Part shown: positions 25,399 to 33,806 of the stretch, in pieces | Numbering within the stretch: the stretch's first letter is position 1 | Layout of the letters: each line of letters opens with the position of its first letter | NCBI GenBank assembly: GCA_964404745.1 | Contig: CAYOLG010000001.1 | Span: 62,001 to 126,000, forward strand | Reading direction: 5' to 3' | DNA: 64,000 nucleotides | Source of the DNA: Pelagisphaera sp964404745 | Lineage (GTDB): Bacteria > Verrucomicrobiota > Verrucomicrobiia > Opitutales > Opitutaceae | Notes under the pieces: generated by a model | Seen by the model: only the letters and a program-made list of their open reading frames with translations | Database searches by the model: none | What the model was told of the DNA's origin: nothing | Position numbers and translations under genes: made by a program

Positions 25399-28300
25399 AT
25401 GAAGGTGAAAATAAGAGCTGCATTTTTGGCGATTGGGTTGCCGTGCTTGGTGGCGCAAGCTTCGGAAAAGCGGGAGATCTCTTTCAATCGGGACATTCGG
25501 CCGATATTCTCGGAAACCTGCTTCAATTGCCACGGGCCGGACGAGGAGTCCCGGGAAGCGGATCTGCGTTTCGATTTGCCCGAGTCTGCCTTCGCCGAGC
25601 GGGATGGCTACCACGCCTTGGTTCCGGGCGATTTGGATACCAGCGAGGCTTGGCTGCTGATCAATGATCCGGATCCCGAATACCGGATGCCCCCGCCCGA
25701 ATCAAATCTTTCTCTGACCGATGAACAGAAATCCATCATCGAGCAATGGATACGGGAAGGCGCTGCGTACGAGTCCCATTGGGCTTTCGAGACACCCAAG
25801 AAAGCGGACCTTCCCGATCCCGCCTTCGATGGGTGGGCCGAAAGCCCTATCGATCGTTTCGTCGGCGAGAGGTTGCAAGCGGAGGCGCTTTACCCCAACG
25901 GCGAAGCGGACCGCCGGACCTTGATCCGGCGCCTCTCTTTCGACCTGACCGGCTTGCCGCCGTCCCTGGAGGAAATTGCGTTGTTTTTGGGCGACGAGTC
26001 GCCGACCGCGTACGAGGACCTCGTCGATCGGCTGCTTTCGTCGGATCGCTTCGGAGAGCGCATGGCCCTGTATTGGATGGACCAGGCCCGTTACGCAGAC
26101 ACCAATGGTTATTCGCGGGACGGCGGCCGAACCATGTGGCTCTGGCGCGACTGGGTCATTCAGGCTTATAATGACGACAAGCCGTTCAGCGAATTTCTGC
26201 GCGAGCAGCTCGCTGGCGACTTGCTCCCCAATGCGACCATAGATCAGATCGTCGCTACGGGATTTAGCCGCAACCACATGATCACTGCCGAAGGCGGGAC
26301 GATTCCTTTGGAGAATTTGACCAACTACGCGATCGATCGGGTCAAGACGACGAGCGAGGCCTTTCTTGGCCTGACCATGGCCTGCGCCCAGTGCCATGAC
26401 CACAAGTTCGATCCTATTTCCATGGAGGACTTCTATCGGTTCTTCGCGTATTTCAACACGCTCGATGACAAAGGCCTAGACGGAGCCAGCGGGAAAAATG
26501 CCCAGCCAGTCATCCACGCCAGGACCTCGATCCGGCACGATGACCACCAAGAGATTGAAGACCGCATCGAAAAGCTTTCCGCCCAACTGGAGATAGAGCG
26601 CGACCTCCGGCAACCTTCCTGGGAAGAGGAGGCCCGGGGCGAACTGGCCAGACTGGGGGAGGGGTTTAGTCTGCGCCCGCTGCGACCGGAGAAGATCAAT
26701 TCGCCTAATGTATCCCAGCGCGACGTGATGCAGGTGCAGCCTGACGGATCCATGCTCTCGCTCCAGACGATCCGCAACTTCTACTCCATGGTGTTCGAGA
26801 TTCCGGATACCTTGGTGGAACCCATCACTGGGGTGAGGGTGGAGTTCTACCCTCATGAAGCCGTCAATGATGGCGCTATCGGCTACGGCGAGAAAGCAGA
26901 GCTCGGGGCTTTTGCTGTCACCGCGGTCTCGGTTTCCACAGGGCATCTGCCAGTGGCGGATATCGATCTCAATCGCATGGTTCCCTTGGCGAACGCGACG
27001 GCTTCCTACTCCCACCCCGATTATCCAGTAGAGAACGTCCTGGACCCGCGGTCGGCCAGCGCCTGGTCGCCACTAGGCCGCGTTCGCGAACAGCAGCACC
27101 TTACGGTTATGCTAGGCGAATCGGTCAGCAGATCGGACGCCTCTCATTTGACGGTAATGGTCAATTTCCAGCAAATCGGAGGCCCCGGCCATTTTCGAGT
27201 GTTGGCGATTACTGGCCGTAATGACGAAACCAATGTTCCCGAGAGTATCCAAAGAATTTTGACGACCCCGAGAAACAAGCGAAGTCCGGAATCGGTAGCC
27301 CGTCTGGCGGCCTACCAGAGAAGCCATGACCCGAAACTGGCCAGGACCCGCAACGAGCTGGAGATCACCCAGAACCGCCTACGGGAGATGACGGAAGCGT
27401 TCTCTACCCAGGTGATGAATACGGCGGCCGAGCCTCGCAAGACTTTCGTCCTCGAGCGCGGCAGCTATGAGAACCCTCGCGAAGAAGTGTTTCCAGGCGT
27501 GCCCGAATTTCTGTTACCGATTTCCGACGACGCTCCGCGGAACCGCTTGGCCCTGGCGGACTGGTTTCTACATGAGGATCACCCCTTGACGGCTCGCGTT
27601 GCCGTAAATCGCATCTGGCAGATGCTCTTCGGGACAGGTATCGTAGTGACCTCGGCGGATTTCGGCTCTCAGGGAACCTGGCCCAGCCATCCGGAGTTGC
27701 TGGATTGGCTAGCTGTGGACTTCAGGGAGAACGGCTGGCGAGTGAAGCGATTGATCAAGCAAATCGTCATGTCTGCGACCTACCGGCAGGATTCCCGGAT
27801 CGACTCCGACAGACTGGAGAAGGATCCCGAAAACCGATTGCTGGCCCGAGGCCCGCGCATGCGCCTACAAGCCGAATTCATTCGCGACGCCTCCTTGGCC
27901 CAGAGCGGCTTGCTCAACGACTGGATAGGGGGCTCGAGCGTCAAGCCTTATCAGCCGGCTTTCATCTGGCGGGAGATCAGCCACTATGGATCGGTGAGAG
28001 ACACGACTCAGGCCTTTGTCCAGGACGAAGGATCTAATTTGTATCGCCGGAGCATGTACACGCTTTGGAAGCGGACTAATCCACCGCCGGCCATGGCTAC
28101 CTTCGACGCTCCCAATCGGGAGTTGTGTGTCATGAATCGCGAATCAACCAATACCCCTCTGCAGGCCTTGGTCTTGCTCAACGATGTCCAGTTCATGGAA
28201 GCCAGCCGGCACTTCGCCCAGCGCTTGCTGCAGGACGCCTCGATGTCCGATGCCCCCTCTCGCCTAGTCGCCGCCTTCGAGGCTTTCACCTCTCGACTCC

Positions 28301-28503
28301 CCACAGATGAAGAGCTGGATACGCTCCTGGCTGCGTTGCAAGATCAGCGCCGTCAGTTTGAAGCTAGTCCGGAAGCGGCTCAGGAGCTGTTGGCATTCGG
28401 GGAGCGCCAGCGAGACCCGAGTCTAGATCTGGTTGAGCACGCGGCCTACACCCAAGTCGTTAATCTCGTCATGAATCTCAGCGAAACCATTACCAAACCA
28501 TAG
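25399..28503 (+). CDS. Exported cytochrome-type PSD1 protein (DUF1549/DUF1553)
   Basis: A 1034-residue exported protein. Signal peptide (FLAIGLPCLVAQA), then a PSCyt1 domain with CFNCH (C41, C44, H45) and the MPPPESNLSL motif, a DUF1549 domain (LIRRLSFDLTGLPPSLEE to the second heme site CAQCHDHKFDP, C329/C332/H333), a long variable middle that includes a discoidin-like stretch around residues 520-610, and a C-terminal DUF1553 domain (NRLALADWFLHEDHPLTARV, then NRESTNTPLQALVLLNDV). The function is undefined; oxidative or electron-transfer chemistry in polysaccharide breakdown is the usual guess. The DUF1501 partner starts three bases downstream. Confidence 0.9.
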   Translation: MKVKIRAAFLAIGLPCLVAQASEKREISFNRDIRPIFSETCFNCHGPDEESREADLRFDLPESAFAERDGYHALVPGDLDTSEAWLLINDPDPEYRMPPPESNLSLTDEQKSIIEQWIREGAAYESHWAFETPKKADLPDPAFDGWAESPIDRFVGERLQAEALYPNGEADRRTLIRRLSFDLTGLPPSLEEIALFLGDESPTAYEDLVDRLLSSDRFGERMALYWMDQARYADTNGYSRDGGRTMWLWRDWVIQAYNDDKPFSEFLREQLAGDLLPNATIDQIVATGFSRNHMITAEGGTIPLENLTNYAIDRVKTTSEAFLGLTMACAQCHDHKFDPISMEDFYRFFAYFNTLDDKGLDGASGKNAQPVIHARTSIRHDDHQEIEDRIEKLSAQLEIERDLRQPSWEEEARGELARLGEGFSLRPLRPEKINSPNVSQRDVMQVQPDGSMLSLQTIRNFYSMVFEIPDTLVEPITGVRVEFYPHEAVNDGAIGYGEKAELGAFAVTAVSVSTGHLPVADIDLNRMVPLANATASYSHPDYPVENVLDPRSASAWSPLGRVREQQHLTVMLGESVSRSDASHLTVMVNFQQIGGPGHFRVLAITGRNDETNVPESIQRILTTPRNKRSPESVARLAAYQRSHDPKLARTRNELEITQNRLREMTEAFSTQVMNTAAEPRKTFVLERGSYENPREEVFPGVPEFLLPISDDAPRNRLALADWFLHEDHPLTARVAVNRIWQMLFGTGIVVTSADFGSQGTWPSHPELLDWLAVDFRENGWRVKRLIKQIVMSATYRQDSRIDSDRLEKDPENRLLARGPRMRLQAEFIRDASLAQSGLLNDWIGGSSVKPYQPAFIWREISHYGSVRDTTQAFVQDEGSNLYRRSMYTLWKRTNPPPAMATFDAPNRELCVMNRESTNTPLQALVLLNDVQFMEASRHFAQRLLQDASMSDAPSRLVAAFEAFTSRLPTDEELDTLLAALQDQRRQFEASPEAAQELLAFGERQRDPSLDLVEHAAYTQVVNLVMNLSETITKP

Positions 28504-28505
28504 TC

Positions 28506-29978
28506 ATGGATCCATTAATCGACTTTCACCGCAGAATGACCCGCCGCTCCCTCTTCGGCGCCTTGGGCCGAGGTATCGGCCAAGCGGCCTTGGGGTCCTT
28601 GTTGATTCCTCGCCTTGCAAGTAGCGCTCTAGGTAGTAGTTCATCCAATACAGACACAATCAAAAGCCTGCTGCCCCATTTCGCTCCCAAAGCCAAGCGG
28701 GTGATCTACCTTTTCCAGTCGGGTGGGCCATCGCACCTCGACTTGTTCGACTACAAGCCGCAGATGCGCGAACTGCATGGCCAGGAGCTTCCGGATTCGG
28801 TTAGGGGGAATCAACGCGTGACGGGTATGACGGCCAATCAATCGTCCTTCCCCTTTGCCGCTCCCTTTTGGGACTTCAAGCGTTGCGGCGAGCGGGGAAC
28901 CTGGATCAGCGACTTGCTTCCTTGCACTCAAGGCATTGCCGACGACATTACAATTTTGCGGGGCATGCATACGGAAGCCATTAACCACGACCCCGCGGTC
29001 ACCTACGTATTAACGGGATCGCAGCAGATGGGGCACGCAAGCATGGGTTCGTGGATCAGCTATGGCTTGGGAAACGAGAATGAGAATCTACCTGCGTTCA
29101 TGGTTCTGCTTTCCCAAGGTTCGGGTAAGAATCCGGGCCAGCCGCTCTTCTCCCGCCTTTGGGGAAGCGGCTACCTGCCATCGAGTCATCAGGGAGTAAA
29201 GCTGGGATCCGGAAGCGAGCCGGTCTACTTCCTCAAGAACCCTCCTGGCGTTAGCGCGACTGGCCGTCGAAAAGCCCTCGATCGATTGGTGGAACTCAAC
29301 CAGATCCACGCTGATGCCGTCGGCGACCCGGAAGTGCATGCCCGCATCGATGCCTACGAAATGGCCTACCGCATGCAAACCTCCGTCCCTGATCTCATGG
29401 ACCTGAGCGACGAGCCCCAATCCACCTTTGATCTCTACGGTCCCGAATCGCGCCGCTCTGGCAGCTTTGCCGCCAATTGTCTGCTAGCCCGTCGCATGGC
29501 GGAGCGCGACGTCCGATTTATTCAGCTTTTCCATCGGGGTTGGGACCAGCATCGGCGTATTAGCGAGGCTTTGCCAGCCCAGTGTTACGATGTCGACCAG
29601 GCGTCGGCGGCTCTGGTGACCGACCTGAAGAAACGCGGTTTGCTGGACGAAACGCTGGTCGTTTGGGGCGGCGAGTTCGGGCGTACCGCCTATTCTCAAG
29701 GGAAGATCGGAACCAACAGCGCCGGTCGGGACCACCATGGGCGTTGCTTTACCATATGGATGGCAGGCGGCGGCATCAAAGCTGGCTTCGATTGGGGACA
29801 AACAGATCTATGGGCCTACAACATCGAGGACCAGGGTACGCATATCCGCGACATCAACGCCACCATCCTCCATTGTCTGGGAATCGATCACGAGCGCTTC
29901 ACCTTTAAATTCCGCGGTCTCAATCAACGTCTGACCGGCGTCGAGCATTCCCGAGTCGTCAAAGAAATCCTGGCCTAA
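28506..29978 (+). CDS. Tat-exported DUF1501 protein
   Basis: A 490-residue member of the DUF1501 family (alkaline phosphatase/sulfatase superfamily). The signal is twin-arginine-like (MTRRSLFGALGRGIG). Family blocks are VIYLFQSGGPSHLDLFDYKP, TEAINHDPAVTYVLTGSQ, FGRTAYSQG, GRDHHGRCFTIWMAGGGIK and the terminal GLNQRLTGVEHSRVVKEIL. It lacks the Cys/Ser formylglycine motif of true sulfatases. It begins three bases after the PSD1 gene, the standard pairing, so both probably act as one periplasmic system on an unknown substrate. Confidence 0.9.
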   Translation: MDPLIDFHRRMTRRSLFGALGRGIGQAALGSLLIPRLASSALGSSSSNTDTIKSLLPHFAPKAKRVIYLFQSGGPSHLDLFDYKPQMRELHGQELPDSVRGNQRVTGMTANQSSFPFAAPFWDFKRCGERGTWISDLLPCTQGIADDITILRGMHTEAINHDPAVTYVLTGSQQMGHASMGSWISYGLGNENENLPAFMVLLSQGSGKNPGQPLFSRLWGSGYLPSSHQGVKLGSGSEPVYFLKNPPGVSATGRRKALDRLVELNQIHADAVGDPEVHARIDAYEMAYRMQTSVPDLMDLSDEPQSTFDLYGPESRRSGSFAANCLLARRMAERDVRFIQLFHRGWDQHRRISEALPAQCYDVDQASAALVTDLKKRGLLDETLVVWGGEFGRTAYSQGKIGTNSAGRDHHGRCFTIWMAGGGIKAGFDWGQTDLWAYNIEDQGTHIRDINATILHCLGIDHERFTFKFRGLNQRLTGVEHSRVVKEILA

Positions 29979-30101
29979 TTGAAATCCAGCCACGGGGCGG
30001 AAAAACGGGTGGCCCAGAATCTTGACGTTAGGTGAAGTAGTCGGCAGTGCGGAACATTGCGGTTGCCAGGAGCCCGCGAAATTCGACAGTCTGTATCCCT
30101 T

Positions 30102-31049
30102 ATGTTCCGAACTAGTTTTTTCTTCTGCTTACTCGCGGCTTTCACCCTCCAGTCGTTGACCGCTGACAAAATAAAAGTCATGCACCTCACCGGCCAGTCC
30201 AACAAGTATCACAGTTGGAAGGGTACGGGAGATGCCATCAACGAACACCTGAAGAGCGCAGGTATCTTCGATGTCGACGTGATAACTTCCCCTGCTGGCG
30301 GTGAAGACATGAGCGGCTTCTCTCCTAATTTCGATAATTACGATGTCATTGTTCTTAACTACGATGGGGCAGAGTGGTCCGAGAAGACCAAGGCCGCTTT
30401 CGTGGAGTACGTTCGTGATGGCGGGGGTATCGTTACCGTTCATGGAGCTAATAACTCGTTCGCCTACTGGCCGGAGTATAACGAGATCATTGGCCTCGGA
30501 GGTTGGGGTGGCCCGGGGCTTTACGATCCGCCACTCAACCAGGTAGATGCTAGCCGCCATAAAAGCCGCAACGAAGACTGGGGGCCTCGCGTGTATTGGT
30601 TTAATTGCCGTTTGGTCCACGATCACTCCCCTGGAAGCACATCGCACCCCGCCAAGCACGATTTCATCATCACCAACCGGAATCCGGATCACCCCATCAT
30701 GCGAGGCCTGCCGGAAATGTGGCTGCAATCTCATGACGAAGTTTATTCGAACCTTCGGGGCCCAGCGAAGAACTTGACGATTTTGGCGACGGCCTATGCC
30801 GACCAGAAGCTAAAAAATGCCTCGCCCCACAACGAACCCATGCTGTTCACCGTGAATTACGGGAAAGGCCGGGTATTCCAAACGACCTTGGGTCACGTGG
30901 GGGCAAAGGATGATGCCAGTGTTCCTTCCGTTCGTAACGTTGGGTTTTTAACGACCCTTCAGCGAGGCGTCGAATGGGCCGCGACTGGCGAAGTAACCTT
31001 GCCTGTCCCGGCAGACTTTCCTACCGCTTACGAAGCTACCATGAGATAG
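30102..31049 (+). CDS. Secreted ThuA-like protein
   Basis: A 315-residue exported protein with signal peptide (FFFCLLAAFTLQSLTA) and a ThuA-like, class I glutamine amidotransferase-related fold: KVMHLTGQSNKYHSW, DVIVLNYDGAEWSE, DGGGIVTVHGANNSF and HDEVYSNLRG. ThuA is linked to trehalose catabolism in rhizobia. In this phylum exported ThuA proteins often neighbour sugar oxidoreductases and PSD1 proteins. ATG 30102 places the signal peptide first. It is co-directional with the PSD1-DUF1501 pair after a 123-base spacer. Confidence 0.85.
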   Translation: MFRTSFFFCLLAAFTLQSLTADKIKVMHLTGQSNKYHSWKGTGDAINEHLKSAGIFDVDVITSPAGGEDMSGFSPNFDNYDVIVLNYDGAEWSEKTKAAFVEYVRDGGGIVTVHGANNSFAYWPEYNEIIGLGGWGGPGLYDPPLNQVDASRHKSRNEDWGPRVYWFNCRLVHDHSPGSTSHPAKHDFIITNRNPDHPIMRGLPEMWLQSHDEVYSNLRGPAKNLTILATAYADQKLKNASPHNEPMLFTVNYGKGRVFQTTLGHVGAKDDASVPSVRNVGFLTTLQRGVEWAATGEVTLPVPADFPTAYEATMR

Positions 31050-31203
31050 CGGAGTCGAATAGAAGTGCCGCTTCTTGCTTCCTCCCAGGAAGTGAAGAGA
31101 CGCCCGAATAGTGATTGTCAGAATAGTTTTTCGAGGATGGATGGTTTTCAAGGACGACGCTCTGAAGTTGACTTTTCAATTGTGAGGCGCAGTTTAAGTC
31201 ATT

Positions 31204-31467
31204 ATGAATCAACTGACGATTCGCAATTTTCCGAAAGAGTTGGAGCGTAGAATTAGGGCCTTGGCGAAGGCTCGGGGATGGTCGATGAATAAAGCGGCTG
31301 TTCAATTGATGAAGCAGGGGGCCGGTCTCGGCGATGAATCGGAGCCAAAGGGGATCGGAGATGGCTTGGATTCCTTCGTTGGCTCTTGGGGTAAAAGCGA
31401 ATCCGAGGAATTCGATAAGCGCATAGGAGAGGCATTCGAATCGGTAGATGAAGAGCTATGGCGTTGA
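31204..31467 (+). CDS. vapB: FitA/VapB-type ribbon-helix-helix antitoxin (locus 4)
   Basis: An 87-residue antitoxin. MNQLTIRNFPKELERRIRAL followed by a GWSMNKAAVQLMKQG helix is a typical FitA/VapB ribbon-helix-helix fold, and the acidic C-terminus (EEFDKRIGEAFESVDEELW) should occupy the toxin active site. It overlaps the PIN toxin start by 10 bases. It follows the ThuA gene on the same strand after a 154-base spacer. Confidence 0.85.
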   Translation: MNQLTIRNFPKELERRIRALAKARGWSMNKAAVQLMKQGAGLGDESEPKGIGDGLDSFVGSWGKSESEEFDKRIGEAFESVDEELWR

Positions 31468-31853
31468 AATTGGTTCTAGATACGAGCGCTTATTCAGCTC
31501 TGATGCGCGGAGATGCTGGCGTTGTCCATGCGGTGCGTTCATCAGAGCATCTCGTAATTCCGGCTGTTGTTCTAGGTGAATTACTTTACGGCTTCAGAAT
31601 GGGAAGCCGGGATCTTGAAAATCGCAGACAACTTCGAGAATTCCTAAACTCCCCGTATGTAACGTTCAAGTCGATTGATGAGCCGGTATGCGAGCGATAC
31701 GCCTTGATAATGCAGCAGTTGCGTGAAAAGGGTCGCCCGATACCCTCGAACGATGTGTGGATCGCTGCCCACACATTGGCCGAAGGCGCGGACCTATTGA
31801 CCCTCGATTCCCATTTTAAGTCGATTAAAGGACTTATCGTACTAGAAATATGA
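31458..31853 (+). CDS. vapC: PIN-domain toxin, VapC type (locus 4)
   Basis: A 131-residue VapC ribonuclease with all four acidic positions visible: D8 (VLDTSAYSALMRGD), Glu in VVLGELLYGF, Asp in NDVWIAAHTLA and Asp in LLTLDSHFKSI. It most resembles the VapC4/5 or FitB-like PIN group, again distinct from loci 1 to 3. It is coupled to the antitoxin by a 10-base overlap. Confidence 0.9.
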   Translation: MALKLVLDTSAYSALMRGDAGVVHAVRSSEHLVIPAVVLGELLYGFRMGSRDLENRRQLREFLNSPYVTFKSIDEPVCERYALIMQQLREKGRPIPSNDVWIAAHTLAEGADLLTLDSHFKSIKGLIVLEI

Positions 31854-32254
31854 ATACTGTAGACTAGAAACTTATGCGACCATTGGTGGGCGCTCGGAGA
31901 TCGCCCGCTTCCTCTAAGAGATCGTCCGNNNNNNNNNNNNNNNNNNNNNNNNNNNNNNNNNNNNNNNNNNNNNNNNNNNNNNNNNNNNNNNNNNNNNNNN
32001 NNNNNNNNNNNNNNNNNNNNNNNNNNNNCCGCTTCCTCTAAGAGATCGTCCGATAAGTCCATGATAGGCCGCGACTACATGTCACGCCGTAGCATTTCAA
32101 GATGACAATGCAGTTCGATAGTTCCAGCGTAGGCGGAGCCCTAGTCAGCTGCATTCGGTCGACCTTTCTACGGCTGTTTAAGGCTTCGACCGTGAGCTCA
32201 GCCGTATGGATAAGCAGCCCTACCTTTGATGTTGAAAAAGTCGGCCTGTTTTTG
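31854..32254. repeat. Intergenic region with CTCGGAGAT-loop repeat and a scaffold gap
   Basis: No gene is supported. GGGCG (31888-31892), CTCGGAGAT and CGCCC (31902-31906) form a family hairpin. The 24 bases 31905-31928, directly before 100 N (31929-32028), recur at 32029-32052 directly after it, so this join also looks like an overlap that was not merged. The remainder up to the DUF1501 stop shows no coding or structural signal. Confidence 0.7.
31929..32028. other. Assembly gap (100 N), possibly spurious
   Basis: Exactly 100 N, flanked by a 24-base direct repeat (31905-31928 and 32029-32052). The overlap is shorter than at the first gap and lies next to a hairpin repeat, which may have caused the break. 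Confidence 0.8.
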
Positions 32255-33679
32255 TTATGTCAGCACTCCCTCGATCAAGTGCCCGTGGACGTCGGTAAGG
32301 CGGAAGTCGCGGCCTTGGAAGCGGTAGGTGAGGCGCTCGTGATCGATACCTAGCAGGTGCAGCATGGTAGCGTGCAGATCGTGGACTGCGGTCGGATTTT
32401 CCTGGGCTGCGTATCCAAATTCGTCAGTCGCCCCGTAGACGGTGCCACCTTGGATGCCCCCTCCGGCAAGAAAGATGGAGAAACCTTTGATGTGATGATC
32501 GCGTCCATCGGCGCTGGCCCCTTGGCTCATGGGAGTACGGCCGAATTCGCCGCCCCATATGATGAGGGTTTCGTCGAGTAGCCCGCGCATTTTTAGGTCC
32601 TTTATCAAGGCGGCGGTCGGTTTGTCGACGAGTTCGGAAACGGCGGTGAAATTCTTCTTGAGCCCGCCATGGTGGTCCCATCCGCGATGGTAGAGTTGGA
32701 TGAAGCGCACGCCTCGCTCGGCCAAGCGTCGGGCCATGAGGCAGTTGGAAGCATAGGTGCCATCGCCCGGCTCGCAGCCATAGAGCTCTAGGATGTTTTC
32801 CGGCTCATCGGAAAAGTTGGCCAATTCCGGCACGGAGGCCTGCATTTGATAAGCGAGCTCGTATTGAGCGATGCGGGTAGCGATCTCAGGATCGTGCTGG
32901 CGGGATGAAAGCTGCGTATTCAAGGAATTGATCGTTTCTACAAGATCGCCTTGAGATTCGCGGCTGATACCATCGGGATTGCCAACGTAGTAGACCGGAT
33001 CGCCTTGGGAGCGCAACTCAACGCCTTGGTGCTTGCTGGGGAGGAATCCATTGTGCCATTGACGGGCGGAGATAGGTTGGGCTTGGCCGCCCCCTTCGGA
33101 GGTGAGGACCACGTATCCAGGAAGGTTGTCCGAGAGGCTTCCCAATCCGTAGTTGGTCCAGGCCCCCATACTCGGCCGGCCGGGAATAATGGAGCCCGTA
33201 TTCATAAAGGTATGAGCGGGATCGTGATTGATCTGCTCGGTGTACATCGAACGAATGACAGCGATTTCATCGGCCAGGGCGGCGATGTGGGGAAAGCGGT
33301 CGCTAATCATCATACCGCTTTTGCCATGGCGGGAGAACGGGAAGGTAGGGCCTTTAACTTTGAGTTCCGCTCCCTGTAGCTGGGCAATTTGCTCGCCCTT
33401 AGTGAAGGACTCCGGCATAGCCTTTCCATCATTCTTCTCGAGAGCAGGCTTGTAGTCGAAAGTCTCCAGGTGGGAGGGTCCGCCGGCCATGCACAGATGT
33501 ATGACTCGCTTAACTTTGGCCGGATGATGGAGGCCTTCGAATGTTCTCGTCCCGGGACCATTGCCGACATTGTCGCTCGCCATCAGATCGCCGAGGGCGA
33601 ATACGCCTAGGCTGGACAGCGATTGCTTGAGAAATGAGCGGCGATTGATGTCTCTTATGTAGTTATAAATTGGATGCAT
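32255..33679 (-). CDS. Tat-exported DUF1501 protein
   Basis: A 474-residue DUF1501 protein. Twin-arginine signal INRRSFLKQSLSSLGVFALG; family blocks VIHLCMAGGPSHLETFDYKP, MYTEQINHDPAHTFMNTGS, HRGWDHHGG, FGRTPMSQG and GRDHHIKGFSIFLAGGGIQ; C-terminal HLLGIDHERLTYRFQGRDFR. It is downstream partner of the PSD1 gene that ends 127 bases upstream on the minus strand, with a long hairpin repeat between them. The same cytochrome-then-DUF1501 order is used as in the 25.4 kb pair. Confidence 0.9.
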   Translation of the reverse strand: MHPIYNYIRDINRRSFLKQSLSSLGVFALGDLMASDNVGNGPGTRTFEGLHHPAKVKRVIHLCMAGGPSHLETFDYKPALEKNDGKAMPESFTKGEQIAQLQGAELKVKGPTFPFSRHGKSGMMISDRFPHIAALADEIAVIRSMYTEQINHDPAHTFMNTGSIIPGRPSMGAWTNYGLGSLSDNLPGYVVLTSEGGGQAQPISARQWHNGFLPSKHQGVELRSQGDPVYYVGNPDGISRESQGDLVETINSLNTQLSSRQHDPEIATRIAQYELAYQMQASVPELANFSDEPENILELYGCEPGDGTYASNCLMARRLAERGVRFIQLYHRGWDHHGGLKKNFTAVSELVDKPTAALIKDLKMRGLLDETLIIWGGEFGRTPMSQGASADGRDHHIKGFSIFLAGGGIQGGTVYGATDEFGYAAQENPTAVHDLHATMLHLLGIDHERLTYRFQGRDFRLTDVHGHLIEGVLT

Positions 33680-33732
33680 CTTGGAAAAGGATGAAATATG
33701 AAGGATGAAAGTGGAGAGTATCTGCTGTTCTT

Positions 33733-33794
33733 GTAGGAGCGGGTTTCCCCCGCGATTGAGTTGATTAGTGATCGCGGGGTAAACCCGCTCCTAC
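33733..33794. repeat. REP-like hairpin repeat, GTAGGAGCGGG family
   Basis: A long stem. The left arm runs GTAGGAGCGGGTTT then a C run and CGCGAT (33733-33756). The right arm reads ATCGCGGGGT then AAACCCGCTCCTAC (33771-33794). They pair almost perfectly around a 14-base loop. A diverged copy lies at 49381-49454. The arm sequence resembles the REP elements of Pseudomonas. It sits between two genes of one operon. Confidence 0.8.
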
Positions 33795-33806
33795 GCTTTT
33801 CAGGAT

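Noticed and set aside
25702..26403. 233-residue minus-strand open frame
   Set aside because: Antisense to the DUF1549 region of an unmistakable PSD1 protein; low-complexity, His/Arg/Gly-rich composition typical of shadow frames.
31586..32062. Open frames crossing the N runs, for example on the minus strand around 31.6-32.1 kb
   Set aside because: They exist only because N was translated as unknown residues; the flanks are antisense to a PIN toxin or lie in repeats.
33733..33794. CRISPR-like repeats among the intergenic elements
   Set aside because: The elements are dispersed single palindromes without regular spacing or spacers, and no cas gene is present.
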